64,000 nt of DNA from Niveispirillum lacus. GTDB taxonomy: Bacteria; Pseudomonadota; Alphaproteobacteria; Azospirillales; Azospirillaceae. The position numbers and the translations under genes were made by a program. The notes beneath the pieces were generated by a model that saw only the letters and a list, made by a program, of their open reading frames with translations, had not been told where the DNA came from and did not search any database. Positions 51,127 through 60,175 of the stretch are shown here, in pieces (position 1 is the first letter of the stretch; every line of letters begins with the position of its first letter). Location of the stretch: contig NZ_NOXU01000030.1 of the NCBI RefSeq assembly GCF_002251795.1, forward strand, positions 248,001 to 312,000. Direction: 5' to 3'.

Positions 51127-53556
51127 TCAGAACGTCGTGCTGACCTGGGCACCAAAGGTACGCGGCTTGGCAACCTGATAGGCCACGCGGGCGCGGAAGC
51201 CGCGTTCGCGGTCCAGCGACAGCTTGGCATTTTCGTCGAACAGGTTGTTCACATAGCCAGCAATTTCCCACTCATCCTTCTTCACGCCCATGCGCAGATT
51301 GACGCTGCTATAGGAGGGCAGCTTGGGGTTGAAGGTGAAGGTGGTGGACGGCTGGCCGCCAATGGGAATGCGGGTGACGGTACCCACGGCGGACGGGTCC
51401 TGATCCACCGCCTGGGTAAAGCGCGACCCGATATGCTGGAACGTTGCCGTGGCAAAGCCCAGCAGGTCGGCACCAATCTCGTCTTCCCACTTGGTCTGCG
51501 CGCTGAACTGATAGCGCGGGACGGTGGGCAGGCGGTTGCCCTTCTTGATGCCCCCCACCACGGTAGCGGCACCCGTGGCCCCGCGTGAGGTCACGGTTTC
51601 GGTAAATTCGCTGTCATTGAATGACCCGGACAGGGACAGGTTCAAGGCATCGGTGAGCTGATAGCTGAACTCCGCTTCCGTCCCGCGCGTGCGGGCATCG
51701 GCGTTAAAGATGATGCGTGAGGAACAGGTACCGGCATCCAGCGTAACCTGAAGGTTGGAAATGTCGGTGTAGTAGCCGGCGATGTTCAGCGCACCGCGGC
51801 CGCCAGCAAAGCTGACCTTCGCCCCCATTTCATAGTTCCACACACTTTCATTGCCGAAACTGTCACGTCCGCCAAAGGTGGTACGGTCGGTGGCGGAGCA
51901 AAGCGGCAGGTTCAGCGGGTCGTTGATGCCGCCCAGGCGGAAACCCTTCGATACCTGTGCATTGATGGTCACATCCTCAGTGGCGTCATAAGAGAGAATG
52001 GCGCGGGGGGAGAAGCCGTCGCTGCTGGTCTTGCCTTCCACGCCCTGGGCACGGTCGGCAAAGATGCCATCGAAGTTCAGGGTCCGGTTTTCCTTGAAGT
52101 CGAAATAGCGCAGGCCCAGCGTGGCGGATAGCTGCTCTGTCAGGTCATAGGACCCTTCACCGAACAGGGCCACCTGCTTGAAATCATACGGGATGCGCGA
52201 CCAGTACAGTTCGTCCAGCCCGTTCTGCGCCCGCGCGCCATTGGTGTCGATGCCGGTGATCGCCTCAAACCCGTCAACATTGAGGGTCTGGCCATATTTG
52301 CGCTCGATCTTGGAATAGAACGCCCCGGCCACCCACTGGAACGGGCCATCACCGTTGGAGGCCAGACGACCCTCTTGGGTGAAGACCTTCACATCCGTCG
52401 CATCGGACAGCGGCGAGTCCAGCGTGTAGACCTGCCGGGAAAGGCCGGTGGGCGAGAGCACACCCGGCTGGCCCGTGATGGAACCCGTCAGTTGCGAGGC
52501 ATCGCGGTAGACCAGCAGATCACGGTCGGTGATCGACGTGACCGACGTGGCCGTCACCGCACCCAGGTCCGCCTCGATGGTCAGGTCGGCCAGCATGAAC
52601 TGGTCTTTGAACTGCTCTTCCAGTTGCGTGAACTGCTGGCGTTCCTTGAACTGGAACAGGCGGCTGCCCGTCGTCACCAGCTCATTGGCCAGGATATTGA
52701 ACTGGTCCTCACGGTTGAACCCGTCCGCCTCGATCTCCTGATAAACGACACGCGGCGTGACAGTGACATTCTCCGTCGGTTGCCAGCCCAGCGCCATGCG
52801 GAAGCCCGTACGGAACCCGTCATTTACGTCCTTCTTGATGCTGCCATTGGGCTGGACCGCATCAATGAAGCCGGCATAGCGGGTCCCATAGCCGACGGCG
52901 CGCAGGGTCAGGGTATCGCTGACCGGCACATTGATCATGGCCTTGGCGCTGTACCCGGTGCCACCGCCATCAATCTGTTCGACCGACAACTCGGTGGTGC
53001 CTTCCTGGGTGCCCTGGGCCGGCTTGTTGGTGATGTAGCGGATGGTGCCGGACAGCGAGCCGGAGCCATAGAGGGTGCCCTGCGGCCCGCGCAGCACCTC
53101 GACCCGGCTCAGGTCATACAGATCCAGATCGGGCGTGAACAGCGACAGCGAGATCACTGATTCGTCCAGATAGACACCGACCTGTTCCTTCACCCCTGGC
53201 TGGTCACGCACAATCTGGCCCGCGGAAATGCCACGGATGGCCACTTGGCTCTGTCCCGGACCCAGATTCTGGATCGACAGACCGACAATGTTGCGTGACA
53301 CATCCTCGATATTGGTTGCACCGGCATCCTTCATCGAATCCGCGCTCATCGCGTTGATGGAGAAGGGAACATCCTTGAGGGTTTCGTCGCGCTTACGGGC
53401 AGAGACGATGATCTCTTCCAGCATTGCGCCCGACGACGGAGCCGGGGCCTGCTGGCCCTGGGCGGGCATGGCAATGGCGGCGGCGCTGCAAAGCAGAATG
53501 GACAGGGCAAGCGGGTGACGACCAGGCCGAATGCGCCCGCTGGTATGGCTGAACAT
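51127..53556 (-). CDS. TonB-dependent outer membrane receptor (sphingomonad-like)
   Basis: 809 residues from ATG 53556, with GGGAGGAG before it; a longer frame to 53610 lacks a ribosome site. The signal peptide ends near AMPAQG. LEEIIVSARKRDETLKDVPF is the plug start common in sphingomonad receptors, then RVEVLRGPQGTLYGSGSLSG and a barrel ending in VSTTF. Substrate unknown; this subfamily often imports sugars or aromatic compounds as well as iron complexes. Two dyads precede the gene. It is convergent with potI. Confidence 0.92.
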   Translation of the reverse strand: MFSHTSGRIRPGRHPLALSILLCSAAAIAMPAQGQQAPAPSSGAMLEEIIVSARKRDETLKDVPFSINAMSADSMKDAGATNIEDVSRNIVGLSIQNLGPGQSQVAIRGISAGQIVRDQPGVKEQVGVYLDESVISLSLFTPDLDLYDLSRVEVLRGPQGTLYGSGSLSGTIRYITNKPAQGTQEGTTELSVEQIDGGGTGYSAKAMINVPVSDTLTLRAVGYGTRYAGFIDAVQPNGSIKKDVNDGFRTGFRMALGWQPTENVTVTPRVVYQEIEADGFNREDQFNILANELVTTGSRLFQFKERQQFTQLEEQFKDQFMLADLTIEADLGAVTATSVTSITDRDLLVYRDASQLTGSITGQPGVLSPTGLSRQVYTLDSPLSDATDVKVFTQEGRLASNGDGPFQWVAGAFYSKIERKYGQTLNVDGFEAITGIDTNGARAQNGLDELYWSRIPYDFKQVALFGEGSYDLTEQLSATLGLRYFDFKENRTLNFDGIFADRAQGVEGKTSSDGFSPRAILSYDATEDVTINAQVSKGFRLGGINDPLNLPLCSATDRTTFGGRDSFGNESVWNYEMGAKVSFAGGRGALNIAGYYTDISNLQVTLDAGTCSSRIIFNADARTRGTEAEFSYQLTDALNLSLSGSFNDSEFTETVTSRGATGAATVVGGIKKGNRLPTVPRYQFSAQTKWEDEIGADLLGFATATFQHIGSRFTQAVDQDPSAVGTVTRIPIGGQPSTTFTFNPKLPSYSSVNLRMGVKKDEWEIAGYVNNLFDENAKLSLDRERGFRARVAYQVAKPRTFGAQVSTTF

Positions 53557-53590
53557 GCTGTAACTCCTCCCACGCGTTCTTCTTGTCGGG

Positions 53591-53610
53591 GTGCACCTTT
53601 GGCGGTGCAC
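53591..53610. promoter_or_regulatory. Inverted repeat upstream of the TonB receptor gene
   Basis: GTGCACC (53591-53597) and GGTGCAC (53604-53610) are exact complements with a 6-bp spacer. They lie 35-54 bp before the start codon. Confidence 0.5.
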
Positions 53611-53620
53611 ACTCTGTGTA

Positions 53621-53637
53621 TTATGACGCTGTCATAA
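53621..53637. promoter_or_regulatory. Operator-like palindrome TTATGAC-N3-GTCATAA
   Basis: Perfect 7-bp arms with a 3-bp spacer, 65-81 bp upstream of the TonB receptor start. On the minus strand CATAAT within it could serve as a -10 box, so a bound repressor would block RNA polymerase. Confidence 0.6.
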
Positions 53638-53680
53638 CCCGTTAACATCGGCAATATGCTGCAAATGCAGACAAGTGAAT

Positions 53681-53716
53681 AAAAAACGCCCACAGCGCCT
53701 GCTGACGCCGTGGGCG
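53681..53716 (-). terminator. Intrinsic terminator of hmp
   Basis: On the minus strand CGCCCAC and GTGGGCG enclose an inner GCG/CGC pair and are followed by TTTTTT. It begins 57 bp after the hmp stop. Confidence 0.85.
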
Positions 53717-53772
53717 AAGGAAAACTGCGGTGTTGGTGTTTTCCGCGCGTGCGACTCTGCGACGGAATCACC

Positions 53773-54990
53773 TCAGTCAAGCAATTCTTCTTCATGGGAC
53801 CCGAAGAACTCATATCGAATCCGATCGGCACCCACACCTGCTTCCCGTAAGCCCTTGATGCTGCTGCTCATGAAGCCTTTTGGGCCACAGACCATGAAAT
53901 GGGCACCGACAGAATGGGGAAGGGCGGCGATGGCGGCCGGGTCGATGCGGCCCTCTGCGTCATGATGCTGGCCGCGTTGGTCGTCCCGCCCCACCTGCTC
54001 ATAAAGGATGCTGACCGACAGATTATCATGGTCGGCGGCCAGGGCGCGCAGTCGCGGGCCAAAGGCATGGTGGGCCCGGTTGCGGACCGCATGGAACAAA
54101 TGCAGCGGTCGCGTGGTTCCTTCGGCCAGGGCAGTTTCGGCCATCGACAGCAGCGGCGTGATACCGACCCCGGCGGCCAGAAGGAACAACGGGCTATCGC
54201 CGTCTGGCGCCGTGAAACTGCCTGCGGGTGGGGCAACATCAACAACGTCGCCCACGGACAGGTGGCGGTGCAGGAAACTGGACGCCAGCCCTTCAGGCAA
54301 GCCGCTCTCCGGCGGCCCCTCATGCTTGACAGAAATCCGGTAGGAACGGCCATTGGGCGCGTTGGACAGGCTGTAATGGCGCCGCAGCGGTCCATAGCCC
54401 GGTATCGTCAGGTTCAGCGTCAGATACTGGCCGGGCCGGAAGGACAGGATGGTGCCACCATCGGCTGGTTCCAGGTACAGGCTGCGGATGACGCTGCTTT
54501 CCGCCACCGCATTCACCACCTTGAACGGGCGCCAGCCATACCAGCCACCGGGTGCTGTGGCGTTGTTTTTATACTTGGCCTGTTCCACGCCGATAAAAAT
54601 GTCGCGCAGCAGCGTCCAGGCTTCCGTCCAGGCCTGCAGAATGACCGGTGTCGCGGCATTGCCCAGCACCTCGGCGACAGAACCCAGCAGATTGGCGCCG
54701 ACGATATCATAATGGTAGGGCTGCACATGCAGGCTGACATGCCGTTCCGCAATACGCTCAACTGCCGGGCCCAAGGCCGCCAGATTGTCGATGTGATCGG
54801 CATAGGCCGCGACGGCACTGGCGAGCGCCTTGGCCTGGGTGCCGTTACGCTGATGCGTGGGGTCGAAAATGGCCCGGATGGCCGGATCACGCAGCAGGTT
54901 CTCATACATGTGCCGGGTGATCGTCTCTCCATGCTGATGCATGACCGGGGCGGTGGATTTCACAATGGCGATGGTCTCGGGGGACAACAT
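53773..54990 (-). CDS. hmp: Nitric oxide dioxygenase (flavohaemoglobin)
   Basis: 405 residues in three domains: globin (1-~145, proximal His84 in ERHVSLHVQPYHY), FAD-binding (SFRPGQYLTLNL, RRHYSLSNAP) and NAD-binding (LLAAGVGITPLLSM, HFMVCGPKGFM). It turns NO plus O2 into nitrate at the expense of NADH in the cytoplasm, protecting against nitrosative stress. It is divergent from an Rrf2 regulator with NsrR features, and NsrR-type half-sites lie between the two. A terminator follows at 53681. Confidence 0.96.
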   Translation of the reverse strand: MLSPETIAIVKSTAPVMHQHGETITRHMYENLLRDPAIRAIFDPTHQRNGTQAKALASAVAAYADHIDNLAALGPAVERIAERHVSLHVQPYHYDIVGANLLGSVAEVLGNAATPVILQAWTEAWTLLRDIFIGVEQAKYKNNATAPGGWYGWRPFKVVNAVAESSVIRSLYLEPADGGTILSFRPGQYLTLNLTIPGYGPLRRHYSLSNAPNGRSYRISVKHEGPPESGLPEGLASSFLHRHLSVGDVVDVAPPAGSFTAPDGDSPLFLLAAGVGITPLLSMAETALAEGTTRPLHLFHAVRNRAHHAFGPRLRALAADHDNLSVSILYEQVGRDDQRGQHHDAEGRIDPAAIAALPHSVGAHFMVCGPKGFMSSSIKGLREAGVGADRIRYEFFGSHEEELLD

Positions 54991-55024
54991 GCGGGGTCTC
55001 TAGTGTCTGGTGATTGGGCATCAA

Positions 55025-55035
55025 AAGATGCATTT
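55025..55035 (+). promoter_or_regulatory. NsrR half-site upstream of hmp
   Basis: AAGATGCATTT, an exact match to the classical NsrR half-site, 35 bp upstream of the hmp start, on the plus strand. Confidence 0.75.
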
Positions 55036-55077
55036 CTCACGAACCTTATGAAGCGCGCGCCTTAAAAGCAACATATT

Positions 55078-55088
55078 AAATGTATCTT
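55078..55088 (-). promoter_or_regulatory. NsrR half-site upstream of nsrR
   Basis: AAATGTATCTT is the complement of AAGATACATTT, an NsrR half-site, with AACATATT beside it as a degenerate partner. It is 99 bp before the nsrR start, placing both genes under likely NsrR control. Confidence 0.7.
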
Positions 55089-55186
55089 TTGTTTCAGGGA
55101 AGGCTGTGCCAGCCCTGGGCCTGTCCGGGCTTGTCCTGTTCCTTCGGGGATGGCATGCAGGGATCAGGGGCAATGGGAAAGAAACG

Positions 55187-55642
55187 ATGCGGCTGACCCG
55201 CTACACCGATTACGGATTGCGTGTGCTGCTTTATCTGGGGATGAAGCGCGAAGGCCTATCCACAATCCCGGAGATTGCCGCCCGCTATGGGATCTCAGAA
55301 AACCATCTGACCAAGATTGTCCATGAACTGGGGCAGTTGGGCCATGTACGCACCGTACGCGGCCGCAATGGTGGTCTGGCTTTGGGCCGTCCGGCTGCGG
55401 AGATCAATCTCGGCGCTCTGGTGCGGCAATTGGAAAATGATCTGTCGCTGGTGGAATGTTTCGAAGTAGGGAACAATTGCCCCATCACCGGCGACTGCCG
55501 ACTGCAAAAGGTGCTGGGCAAGGCGCTGGCCGCCTTTCTGGGGGTCCTGGACGAGGTGACCCTGGCCGATCTGCTGGCGCAACCGGCAGGCATGATGCGG
55601 ATGCTGGGATTGGGGGAAGCTCCCACGACACCCGTCGCATAA
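55187..55642 (+). CDS. nsrR: Rrf2-family NO-sensing repressor NsrR
   Basis: 151 residues from ATG 55187 (MRLTRYTDYGLRVLLYLG), with GGGAAAG upstream; longer starts are out of character for the family. A winged-helix DNA-binding domain (SENHLTKIVHELGQLGHV, then RGRNGGLAL) precedes the [2Fe-2S] or [4Fe-4S] cluster cysteines C91, C98 and C104. NO reacts with the cluster and releases repression. Its divergent neighbour hmp is the classical NsrR target. Confidence 0.92.
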   Translation: MRLTRYTDYGLRVLLYLGMKREGLSTIPEIAARYGISENHLTKIVHELGQLGHVRTVRGRNGGLALGRPAAEINLGALVRQLENDLSLVECFEVGNNCPITGDCRLQKVLGKALAAFLGVLDEVTLADLLAQPAGMMRMLGLGEAPTTPVA

Positions 55643-55672
55643 AAAACCCCGGCCGCGTTGCCACGGCCGGGG
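55641..55672 (-). terminator. Intrinsic terminator of icd
   Basis: CGGCCGGGG/CCCCGGCCG stem (55647-55655 with 55664-55672), followed on the minus strand by TTTTTT (complement of 55641-55646). Confidence 0.85.
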
Positions 55673-55703
55673 CTTCATCACGCTAACCTGTATTCGCCAG
55701 CGC

Positions 55704-56921
55704 TTACTTCGCGCGGGCGGCCTGCAGGTTCTCGTCCAGCTTGGCCAGGAAGTCCTGGGTGGTCAGCCACTTCTGGTCCGGGCCGATCAGGGTGGCCAGA
55801 TCCTTGGTCATGTAGCCGTCTTCAACGGTCTCCACGCAGACGCGTTCCAGGGTCTTTGCGAAGTCGACAACGTCCGGGGTGTTGTCGAACTTGCCGCGAT
55901 AGGTCAGGCCCTGGGTCCAGGCGAAGATGCTGGCGATCGGGTTGGTGGAGGTGGGCTTGCCCTTCTGGTGGTCACGATAGTGACGGGTCACGGTGCCGTG
56001 GGCGGCTTCCGCTTCCACCGTCTTGCCATCGGGGGTCATCAGAACGGAGGTCATCAGGCCCAGCGAGCCGAAGCCCTGTGCCACCAGATCCGACTGCACG
56101 TCGCCGTCATAGTTCTTGGCGGCCCACAGGAAGTTGCCCGACCATTTCAGGGCGGAGGCCACCATATCGTCGATCAGGCGATGTTCGTAGGTGATGCCAG
56201 CTTCCTTGAACTTGTCGGCAAATTCGGCCTCGAACACTTCCTGGAACAGGTCCTTGAAGCGGCCATCATAGGCCTTCAGGATCGTGTTCTTGGTGGACAG
56301 ATACACGGGGTAACCGCGCAGCAGGCCATAATTCATGCAGGCGCGCGCAAAGCCGCGGATCGATTCGTCCACGTTGTACATGCCCATGGCAACGCCCGGC
56401 CCGTCGAAATCGAACACGGTGTGGCGGATGTTGCTGGTACCGTCGGCGCTGGTGAAGGTGATGGACAGGCGGCCTGCACCGGGGATGATGAAGTCCGTGG
56501 CCTTGTACTGGTCACCGAAGGCATGACGGCCGATCACGATGGGCTGGGTCCAGCCCGGCACCAGGCGCGGCACGTTCTTGCAGATGATCGGCTCACGGAA
56601 CACGGTGCCGCCCAGGATGTTGCGGATCGTGCCGTTGGGCGACTTCCACATCTGCTTCAGGTTGAATTCCTTCACCCGGGCTTCGTCGGGGGTGATGGTG
56701 GCGCACTTCACGCCCACGCCATAATGCTTGATGGCCTCGGCGCTTTCGATCGTGACCTTGTCATCCGTGGCGTCGCGGTGTTCGACACCCAGGTCATAGT
56801 ATTTCAGGTCCACGTCCAGATACGGAAGGATCAGGCGGTCCTTGATGAACTGCCAGATCACGCGGGTCATTTCGTCGCCGTCGAGTTCCACGATCGGATT
56901 GACGACTTTGATCTTCGACAT
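55704..56921 (-). CDS. icd: NADP-dependent isocitrate dehydrogenase
   Basis: 405 residues, the eukaryote-like type II form common in alphaproteobacteria. Blocks include [33 protein letters not shown], the substrate loop [45 protein letters not shown] and [17 protein letters not shown]. It oxidises isocitrate to 2-oxoglutarate in the TCA cycle, making NADPH. GGGAGAG is eight bases before ATG 56921. It is monocistronic. Confidence 0.97.
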   Translation of the reverse strand: MSKIKVVNPIVELDGDEMTRVIWQFIKDRLILPYLDVDLKYYDLGVEHRDATDDKVTIESAEAIKHYGVGVKCATITPDEARVKEFNLKQMWKSPNGTIRNILGGTVFREPIICKNVPRLVPGWTQPIVIGRHAFGDQYKATDFIIPGAGRLSITFTSADGTSNIRHTVFDFDGPGVAMGMYNVDESIRGFARACMNYGLLRGYPVYLSTKNTILKAYDGRFKDLFQEVFEAEFADKFKEAGITYEHRLIDDMVASALKWSGNFLWAAKNYDGDVQSDLVAQGFGSLGLMTSVLMTPDGKTVEAEAAHGTVTRHYRDHQKGKPTSTNPIASIFAWTQGLTYRGKFDNTPDVVDFAKTLERVCVETVEDGYMTKDLATLIGPDQKWLTTQDFLAKLDENLQAARAK

Positions 56922-57081
56922 GGGGGCGCTCTCCCAGGGGTGAAAGGTACCGGCGGCGATCCAGCGTCCGGCCCGGCGGTGTCAATAAAGCCCATTCGCG
57001 ACAGGGTCGCAACCGGGCCTGCTCGGGTAATTTTCGTTCCGAATGCGGGGCTGGCCTGCGACAAAGGCAAAGCCCGTACCC

Positions 57082-57681
57082 TTACATCCGATCAGTTTGA
57101 ACCTTATGCGCCGCCTGCTCCAGGCGGGCAAGCAGATCGACGCCTTCTTCCACACTGTCCACCACGTGGTACAGCCGGTCTTCTGCACCGGGCAGGTTGG
57201 GCTTGCGCATGAACCCGGTCTCGGTCATGTGCTCCATCAGGGCCACCAGCGGGTTCCAGAACCCGTCAACATTGACAATGATCACCGGCTTGCCGTGCAG
57301 GCGCAGTTGCCGCCAGGTAATGATCTCGAACATTTCATCCAGGGTGCCGATGCCGCCGGGCAGAATGAAGAAGGCATCCGACCGTTCCACCATCATCTGC
57401 TTGCGGATATGCATGCTCTCGACAACGATCAGCTCGGTCAGCCCGGTGTGGTCCACCTCATACCGCTTGATGTGGTCGGGAATGATGCCAACAACACTGG
57501 TCCCGCCTTGCAGGCCAGCATCGGCCACGAGGCCCATCAGGCCAACGCGGCCACCGCCATAGACGATGCCATAGCCGTTAGCCGCCAACAGTTCACCGGT
57601 ACGCCGCGCCGCCTCTTTGAAGCTGTCGGCAACGAAGTCGGAAGAACCGCAATAAACACAGACCGATTGAATCGACGACAT
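57082..57681 (-). CDS. LOG-family protein (cytokinin-activating-like phosphoribohydrolase)
   Basis: 199 residues from ATG 57681 (MSSIQSVCVYCGSSDF), the family start; the frame is open further upstream to 57873. VYGGGRVGLMGLVADA and the PGGIGTLDEMFE active-site motif define the family. Plant members release free cytokinins from riboside monophosphates; bacterial ones probably hydrolyse nucleotide monophosphates such as AMP. It is divergent from the cytochrome c' gene. Confidence 0.92.
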   Translation of the reverse strand: MSSIQSVCVYCGSSDFVADSFKEAARRTGELLAANGYGIVYGGGRVGLMGLVADAGLQGGTSVVGIIPDHIKRYEVDHTGLTELIVVESMHIRKQMMVERSDAFFILPGGIGTLDEMFEIITWRQLRLHGKPVIIVNVDGFWNPLVALMEHMTETGFMRKPNLPGAEDRLYHVVDSVEEGVDLLARLEQAAHKVQTDRM

Positions 57682-57935
57682 GAGTGGACACTTTCCTGAA
57701 CTGACCGGGCGGCACCCCTTTGGTGCTGCTTGCAAACCGACCTCAACAACGGGCACTCTTCGCCCTGTGCGAAAGGGTGCGCTGTTGATCCCTTCGGCCC
57801 TACACCATCTGTTGACCGGACACAAGCGCACCCCATCTCCCAGTGATGGCGTCTTCAATGGGACGGCGTCCATGTGTCACCCCCGGCCCGGGCCGTCACT
57901 GGCGCCCCCGGCGATCTGATGGAGGATTACGAGTG

Positions 57936-58397
57936 ATGAAGCATCGTTTCGGCGCGATTGCCGCCGGTATCATCGCCGCGACCAGCCTGACCGGCTTTAT
58001 TGTCAGCGCCCAGGCCCAGGACCCCACGGCCGTGATTGAGGCCCGCAAGGCCGAGTTGAAGAAGGCTGGCGGCGGCATGAAAGCCATCTCCGGTTTCGTG
58101 AAGGATGGCAATGGCACGGTTGCCGATGTGCAGGCCGCCGCCGCCACCATTGAGGCTGTGTCCAAGGCCTTCCCCGATTGGTGGCCGGCCGGTACTGCCA
58201 TTGGGGTGGGCAAAAGTGAGGCAAAGCCGGAAATCTGGACCAACATGGCCGATTTCAAGGCGAAGACCACTGCCTTCCAGACGGAAGCAGCGGCCCTTGT
58301 AACGGTGGCGGCCGGCGGCGATAAGGCCGCGATCGGTGCCCAGTTGGGCAAGGTCGGCGGTACCTGCAAGGCCTGCCACGACGCCTATAAGTCCTAA
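57936..58397 (+). CDS. Cytochrome c'
   Basis: 153 residues from ATG 57936, with GGAGGA nine bases upstream (GTG 57933 is also possible). A signal peptide (MKHRFGAIAAGIIAATSLTG, cleaved after AQA) leaves a four-helix-bundle sequence ending with the haem motif C144-K-A-C-H148 near the C-terminus, the cytochrome c' arrangement. It should be a periplasmic high-spin haem protein, often linked to NO binding. The next gene is a cytochrome b561, so the two may act in electron transfer together. Confidence 0.9.
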   Translation: MKHRFGAIAAGIIAATSLTGFIVSAQAQDPTAVIEARKAELKKAGGGMKAISGFVKDGNGTVADVQAAAATIEAVSKAFPDWWPAGTAIGVGKSEAKPEIWTNMADFKAKTTAFQTEAAALVTVAAGGDKAAIGAQLGKVGGTCKACHDAYKS

Positions 58398-58405
58398 TTG
58401 ACGGG

Positions 58406-58432
58406 CGCCCCCCAATGGTTTGTTGGGGGGCG
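58406..58432 (+). terminator. Hairpin between cytochrome c' and cytochrome b genes
   Basis: CGCCCCCCAA (58406-58415) pairs perfectly with TTGGGGGGCG (58423-58432). No clean T-run follows, so it may reduce rather than stop transcription into the cytochrome b gene. Confidence 0.55.
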
Positions 58433-58460
58433 TTGGTTCATTCCGGCGTGGGAAACATCC

Positions 58461-59114
58461 ATGCGCAAGATTCTGGTCTGGGACCTGCCGACGCGCCTGT
58501 TCCACTGGCTGCTGGTGATATGCATTGGCGGTTCCTGGATTTCCGCGGAGTTCAACGCGTTTGATTGGCATCTGCGTTTTGGATACGCCACGCTGGGGCT
58601 GGTCTTGTTCCGCATCCTCTGGGGGCTGGTGGGCAGTGAGACAGCCCGCTTCACCAGTTTTGTGCGTGGACCCAAGGCCATCTGGCACCATATTGCAGAG
58701 CTGCGCCAACCTGGCCGCCTCTCGCCCCATGTCGGCCATAATGCGCTGGGGGCGCTGGCGGTGCTGGGACTGTTGAGCGTGGTTGGTGTCCAGGCTGTCA
58801 GCGGCTTGTTCACCAGTGACGGTATCCTGACCGATGGGCCGCTGGTGGACCGGGTCAGCGGCGCGACGGCGTCCCTGATGCGCACCATTCACATGAACAA
58901 TTTTGATATTCTGTTGGCGCTGGCCGGTCTGCATATCGCAGCCATTCTGGCCTATGCCCTGTTCAAACGTCTGGATCTGGTGCGGCCAATGGTGACAGGG
59001 CGGGCGCCCCTGCCGGGGAACATTCCGGCCCCTCGGATCGTTTCCCTTGTCCGTGCCCTGCTTGTCACGGCACTATCGGGTGCCGCTATCTGGGCGCTGG
59101 TCAGCTACGGCTGA
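58461..59114 (+). CDS. Cytochrome b561-type membrane protein
   Basis: 217 residues from ATG 58461, with four to five membrane segments. Haem-ligand His residues are expected in PTRLFHWLLVICIGGSW, SPHVGHNALGALAV and ALAGLHIAAILAYALF. It resembles the B-type cytochrome subunit of Ni,Fe-hydrogenases and similar cytochrome b/b6-domain proteins. It probably passes electrons between quinone and a periplasmic partner, plausibly the cytochrome c' encoded upstream. Confidence 0.88.
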   Translation: MRKILVWDLPTRLFHWLLVICIGGSWISAEFNAFDWHLRFGYATLGLVLFRILWGLVGSETARFTSFVRGPKAIWHHIAELRQPGRLSPHVGHNALGALAVLGLLSVVGVQAVSGLFTSDGILTDGPLVDRVSGATASLMRTIHMNNFDILLALAGLHIAAILAYALFKRLDLVRPMVTGRAPLPGNIPAPRIVSLVRALLVTALSGAAIWALVSYG

Positions 59115-59175
59115 ACCTTGTTGGCCCATCCTGTCCTGTCCCGTTCCGTTGAGGGCGAGAAAGGTTATTGTTTCC

Positions 59176-60144
59176 GTGAACCGCAAAATCCTGATCCCCA
59201 TTGCCGTTCTGGCCGTTGCTGCCGTTGGTGTGGTCGCCTGGCAGTTGCAGGGCCCTGGCAGCGGGGGGGGCGCACGTTCATCATTGCAGGCCCCCGCCGC
59301 GAAAAAGACCAGCCTCCCGGCCTTCGATGTGGTGCGGGTGGAGCCGTCGGGCACAGCGGTGATTGCCGGTCGTGCAGTGCCGGGAACCACGGTGAATATC
59401 CTGGATGGGGACAAGCTGCTGGGCACCACGTCGGCCGATGCGCGCGGTGACTGGACCTTCCTCCCGTCTGACCCCCTGGCGCCCGGCGCCCGTGAATTGC
59501 GGCTGGAACAGGTGGCCAGCGACGGCACCGTGACCAAGGGCGACTCCACGGTCGTGCTGGCGGTGCCGGAACCTGACCGCGATCTGGCCGGCCGCCGCGG
59601 AGAGGGGGATTCCCTGGCTGTGCTGACGGGCCGGGATGGCAGCCGGGTGCTGCAAGCCCCGCGTTCTCTGTCGCAGGGCGGGGCGCCACGGCCAGCCGGG
59701 GAAATCACTATCGACACCGTGGACTATGATCGCGGCGGCAAGGTCAGTGTCGGCGGCCAGGCAAAGCCCGGCACAGAGGTGATGTTGTACCTCCAGAATA
59801 ATCTGACCGGCCGCACCAAGGTGGGTGACGATGGCCGCTGGTCCATAACGCCGGATCGCATCTTTGACGATGGACAGTACAGCCTGCGCGTGGATCAGGT
59901 TGGCCCCGACAGTAAGGTGGCCAGCCGGGCCGAGGTCAATTTCAGCAAAGTGCCGATCCCCGATCAGGCGCTGGCTGGCCGCGCGGTGGTGGTGGTGCCG
60001 GGCAACAATCTGTGGGCCATTGCCCGCCGTTCCTATGGCGAGGGCATTCGCTACACCGTGATTTTTGAGGCCAATCAGGCCCAGATCCGCGATCCGGACC
60101 TGATCTATCCGGGCCAGATTTTCCTGGTGCCGGACGAGCAGTAA
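59176..60144 (+). CDS. Membrane-anchored LysM protein with Ig-like repeats
   Basis: 322 residues from GTG 59176. An N-terminal signal anchor (KILIPIAVLAVAAVGVVAW) is followed by two bacterial Ig-like segments (PSGTAVIAGRAVPGTTVNIL; GKVSVGGQAKPGTEVMLYL) and a C-terminal LysM domain (VVVPGNNLWAIARRSYGEGI through IYPGQIFLVP). It should sit in the periplasm and bind peptidoglycan. Proteins of this design are common beside cell-division or respiration genes in alphaproteobacteria; no partner is evident here. Confidence 0.85.
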   Translation: MNRKILIPIAVLAVAAVGVVAWQLQGPGSGGGARSSLQAPAAKKTSLPAFDVVRVEPSGTAVIAGRAVPGTTVNILDGDKLLGTTSADARGDWTFLPSDPLAPGARELRLEQVASDGTVTKGDSTVVLAVPEPDRDLAGRRGEGDSLAVLTGRDGSRVLQAPRSLSQGGAPRPAGEITIDTVDYDRGGKVSVGGQAKPGTEVMLYLQNNLTGRTKVGDDGRWSITPDRIFDDGQYSLRVDQVGPDSKVASRAEVNFSKVPIPDQALAGRAVVVVPGNNLWAIARRSYGEGIRYTVIFEANQAQIRDPDLIYPGQIFLVPDEQ

Positions 60145-60148
60145 ACAG

Positions 60149-60167
60149 GGGGGGCAGGTGGCCCCCC
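60149..60167. terminator. GC-rich hairpin between convergent genes
   Basis: GGGGGGC (60149-60155) and GCCCCCC (60161-60167) with a 5-base loop. No T-run. Confidence 0.45.
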
Positions 60168-60175
60168 ATTCCGCG

